Positions 61,671 to 64,000 of a DNA stretch of 64,000 nucleotides are shown piece after piece. The notes below the pieces were generated by a model. That model saw nothing but the letters and a program-made list of their open reading frames with translations. It was not told the origin of the DNA and did no database searches. A program made the position numbers and the translations under genes. Where the stretch lies: contig NZ_MOBK01000006.1 of NCBI RefSeq assembly GCF_003732265.1, forward strand, positions 558,001-622,000, read 5' to 3'. This DNA is from Pseudomonas brassicacearum. GTDB lineage: Bacteria > Pseudomonadota > Gammaproteobacteria > Pseudomonadales > Pseudomonadaceae. Each line of letters starts with the position of its first letter. Within the stretch, counting starts at the first letter, position 1.

Positions 61671-61748
61671 ATGTGCAACAGCAAAATGATGTTCAAGGAC
61701 GCTCATGCGTACACGCTGGTTGGGCATTGTGTTGAGTCACGGCCATGA
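61671..61748 (+). CDS. 25-codon minigene upstream of and overlapping pseC
   Basis: An ATG with AAAAGGAC upstream opens 25 codons (MCNSKMMFKDAHAYTLVGHC...), ending at a TGA that overlaps the pseC ATG (ATGA). Translational coupling to pseC is therefore likely. It stands where pseB is normally found. The internal MFKD resembles the first residues of PseB as I recall them, so it may be a deletion remnant. It may also be only a leader. Confidence 0.4.
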   Translation: MCNSKMMFKDAHAYTLVGHCVESRP

Positions 61749-62914
61749 TGCCCTACCGGATTCCTTACGGCCGACAAAACATTGATCAGACCGATATCGA
61801 CGCGGTCATGGAAGTGCTCAACTCGCCCTGGCTGACTCAAGGCCCGACGATTGAGCGCTTCGAAAAAGCCTTGGCCGAACGCTGTCAGGCCGAGTATGCC
61901 GTGGCGGTGTGCAATGCCACGGCGGCGCTGCACATTGCTTGCCTGACCGCCGGGCTGGGCCCGGGTGACTGGCTCTGGACCAGTCCCAATACCTTCGTCG
62001 CGTCGGCCAATTGCGGCCGTTATTGTGGCGCCGAGGTCGATTTCGTCGACATTGATCCGCACACCCTGAACATGGATGCGCGGTTGCTCGCAGAGAAGCT
62101 CGAGATTGCCGAAGCTGCGGGCAAGCTGCCCAAAGTGGTGGTGGCGGTCGCGTTCGCCGGGCAGAGCTGTGACATGCGCACCCTCGCGCAACTGTCCGAG
62201 CGCTATGGTTTCACGCTGATCGAAGACGCCTCGCATGCGGTGGGCGCCTCGTATCTGGGGCGGCCGGTTGGTTGTGGTCAATACGCGGCCATGACGATTT
62301 TCAGCTTTCACCCGGTCAAGATCATTACCACTGCCGAAGGTGGCATGGTGCTGACCAATCGCCCGGAATTCGCCGAGCGTTTGCGGCGCCTGCGCAGCCA
62401 CGGCATTACCGGTGATCCGGCGCAGATGAACGTGCCTGCATCAGGGTTGTGGTACTACCAGCAGCTGGAGCTGGGCTTCAATTACCGCATGACCGATTTG
62501 CACGCCGCGCTGGGTGTGTCGCAAATGGCGCGCCTGGATGCGTTTGTCGCCAAGCGTCGTCAGCTGGCAGCGCGTTATGAAACACTGCTGGGCGGTATCG
62601 CGGTGACGTTGCCGGTGGCTCAGCCGGGCGCCGAGTCGGCCTGGCACCTGTATGTGGTGCGGTTGCAACTGTCGCGGACCAACCTCAGCCAGACGCAGGT
62701 ATTCGAAGCGCTGAGGGCTGCCGGGTTGGGCGTGAACCTGCATTACATCCCGGTGCATTTGCAGCCGTACTACCGTGAGATGGGTTTCAAGGACGGAGAC
62801 TTTCCGCAGGCCGAGCGATATTTTTCCGAGGCTATCAGCTTGCCGCTTTATCCCGACCTGACGGATGCAGAGCAAGAAGAAGTGGTGGGGCATTTGAGGC
62901 GAATTCTGGGTTGA
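61745..62914 (+). CDS. pseC: PseC, UDP-4-amino-4,6-dideoxy-N-acetyl-altrosamine aminotransferase
   Basis: 389 residues of the DegT/DnrJ/EryC1/StrS fold. The opening MMPYRIPYGRQNIDQTDIDAV is typical of PseC. NATAALHIACL, DASHAVGA and the PLP lysine Lys192 in FSFHPVKIITTAEGG are present. It aminates the 4-keto sugar made by PseB, the second step of CMP-pseudaminic acid synthesis. PseB is not encoded beside it. The start overlaps the stop of a 25-codon ORF. Confidence 0.92.
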   Translation: MMPYRIPYGRQNIDQTDIDAVMEVLNSPWLTQGPTIERFEKALAERCQAEYAVAVCNATAALHIACLTAGLGPGDWLWTSPNTFVASANCGRYCGAEVDFVDIDPHTLNMDARLLAEKLEIAEAAGKLPKVVVAVAFAGQSCDMRTLAQLSERYGFTLIEDASHAVGASYLGRPVGCGQYAAMTIFSFHPVKIITTAEGGMVLTNRPEFAERLRRLRSHGITGDPAQMNVPASGLWYYQQLELGFNYRMTDLHAALGVSQMARLDAFVAKRRQLAARYETLLGGIAVTLPVAQPGAESAWHLYVVRLQLSRTNLSQTQVFEALRAAGLGVNLHYIPVHLQPYYREMGFKDGDFPQAERYFSEAISLPLYPDLTDAEQEEVVGHLRRILG

Positions 62915-62951
62915 ACATGATGATTTATCCTCGCGTATTGCAAGGTGGGCT

Positions 62952-63647
62952 GTGAGCAGCGTTGCCATTATTCCTGCGCGCGGCGGCAGCAAGCGTATAC
63001 CCCGAAAGAACCTCAAGCCGTTCGACGGCGTGCCGATGATCGTTCGCTCGATTCGTACGGCGCTGGATTCGGCGCTGTTCGATGAGGTGGTTGTCAGCAC
63101 CGACGATGAAGAAATTGCCGAGGTTGCCCGGGCGCATGGGGCTCACGTGCCGTTCATGCGGCCGGCGTCGTTGGCGGATGATTTCACCGGCACGGCAGCG
63201 GTGATGGTTCATGCCTTGAATGAACTGCCCGCGTTCGATTTTGCCTGCTGCATCTACGCGACCGCGCCGCTGTTGCAAGCGCGGTATCTGCGCCAGGGGC
63301 TGGACGTGCTGGAGCGGCATTCGGACAAATCGTTTGCGTTCTCGGTCGCCAGTTTCGGCTTCCCGGTGCAGCGTGCCTTGACCCTCGACGAAGAGGGCGC
63401 CTTGACTTCGCTTTACCCGGAATTTCGCACAACCCGTTCCCAGGATTTACCCGAAGCCTTTCAGGACGCCGGCCAGTTTTACTGGGGCCGCCGCGAAGCC
63501 TGGTTGCGCGGCGACGTACTGTTTTCCCCGGCGAGCCTGCCGGTGATTCTGCCGCGGCATCTGGTGCAAGACATCGACACCGTTGAAGACTGGACGCGCG
63601 CCGAATACCTTTACGCCGCATTGAAAGCCGGTGGTGAAGTGCAATGA
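62952..63647 (+). CDS. pseF: PseF, CMP-pseudaminic acid synthetase
   Basis: 231 residues from a GTG (VSSVAIIPARGGSKRIPRKN), the standard opening of CMP-sialate synthetase-type cytidylyltransferases. Other signatures: VVVSTDDEEIAEVARAHGA near 46-64 and a late HLVQDIDTVEDWTRAE. It activates pseudaminic acid with CTP for the flagellin glycosyltransferase. It overlaps pseG by 4 bases (ATGA). Confidence 0.95.
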   Translation: MSSVAIIPARGGSKRIPRKNLKPFDGVPMIVRSIRTALDSALFDEVVVSTDDEEIAEVARAHGAHVPFMRPASLADDFTGTAAVMVHALNELPAFDFACCIYATAPLLQARYLRQGLDVLERHSDKSFAFSVASFGFPVQRALTLDEEGALTSLYPEFRTTRSQDLPEAFQDAGQFYWGRREAWLRGDVLFSPASLPVILPRHLVQDIDTVEDWTRAEYLYAALKAGGEVQ

Positions 63648-64000
63648 GAGTGCTGATTCGTTCCGACGCCTCGCCGACCATTGGAAGCGGCCATATCGCG
63701 CGCCTGTTGCCACTGGCCAGAACCTTGCGCAAGCAGGGGGCGCACGTGGCGTTTGCCTGTCGTCTGCTTCCGGGGCATCGACTGGACGCTCTGGCTGGCG
63801 AAGGTTTTGAAACCTTTGCGCTGCCCGATCGTTATCCCGATGAAGACCCGCAACAAGCCATCGAATCGATGCTGCCGTGGCAAGCGGACATCGACGCGTT
63901 GGCACAGGCGCTGGAAGACCAGCCAGCGTTCGACTGGATCATCGTCGACCACTATGGCCTCGATCATCACTGGCAAACCGCAGCCCGGCGCTGGGCGCCC
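63644..64000 (+). CDS. pseG: PseG, UDP-sugar hydrolase of the pseudaminate pathway (partial)
   Basis: The first 119 codons are visible, running off the window. The opening MRVLIRSDASPTIGSGHIAR has His17 in GSGH, the position of the catalytic His in Campylobacter PseG. VDHYGLD near 107-113 is also typical. PseG removes UDP from the diacetamido sugar to give the free precursor that PseI condenses with PEP. It is coupled to pseF by an ATGA overlap, and later pse genes probably follow. Confidence 0.9.
   Translation, partial: MRVLIRSDASPTIGSGHIARLLPLARTLRKQGAHVAFACRLLPGHRLDALAGEGFETFALPDRYPDEDPQQAIESMLPWQADIDALAQALEDQPAFDWIIVDHYGLDHHWQTAARRWAP

Noticed and set aside
1..64000. CRISPR arrays, rRNA, tRNA, transposases, prophage genes
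   Set aside because: I found no regularly spaced direct repeats with unique spacers, no tRNA-like cloverleaf with CCA, no DDE transposase and no phage structural gene. The repeats seen are inverted REP-type elements.

Overview
The window is a chromosomal segment of a fluorescent pseudomonad, probably of the Pseudomonas fluorescens group. The evidence is the lapG-lapD pair, the phhABC/phhR locus, a recQ-marR-fimV-like run, the trkH to rluB gene order, a flgF-L flagellar operon with a downstream glycosylation island, and many Pseudomonas-type REP/REPIN repeats. Codon use is GC-rich throughout, except for an A+T-rich patch near 29.83-29.94 kb. I saw no rRNA, tRNA, CRISPR array, transposase or prophage gene.

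Layout. 1-6.4 kb (mostly minus strand): a partial large unknown protein; a small DUF6124-type gene behind a strongly structured leader; lapD and lapG, which control surface-adhesin cleavage; a YbaN-like membrane protein; a UPF0149 protein. 6.7-18.7 kb: recQ, a MarR regulator, a FimV-like polarity protein, a SelW-like redox protein, an EamA exporter, two AraC regulators, an LpxH-like phosphoesterase, a paired HD-domain oxygenase-like gene and Mpo1-like gene, trkH and a nitroreductase. 18.9-28.5 kb: a Cpx-like two-component system with a Spy-like periplasmic protein encoded between regulator and kinase, then yciI, yciB, rnm, yciO, scpA, scpB, a DUF1289 gene and rluB. 28.5-34.3 kb: an M29-aminopeptidase-like gene behind a 45-residue peptide gene, an aromatic-type amino acid permease, arfB, an MFS transporter and two very small Pseudomonas genes.

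34.5-38.9 kb is the phenylalanine catabolic locus (phhC, phhB and phhA, divergent from phhR). 39.2-47.6 kb is the flagellar rod, ring and hook-junction operon flgFGHIJKL behind a clear sigma-54 promoter. 47.7-64 kb is a flagellar glycosylation island. It holds two very large multi-module glycosyltransferases, a cassette that should make a CDP-linked C-methylated 6-deoxyhexose (rfbF, rfbG, 3,5-epimerase, C-methyltransferase, reductase), a second methyltransferase, a CmcI-like protein, and a pseudaminic acid cassette (pseC, pseF, pseG and onward) from which pseB is missing.

The most unusual items are the peptide/M29-like pair at 28.6-29.7 kb, the C-methyl sugar cassette with giant glycosyltransferases carrying degenerate GT2 modules, the missing pseB replaced by a 25-codon minigene, the adjacent HD/Mpo1 oxygenase-like pair, and the hairpin-rich leader of the DUF6124 gene.
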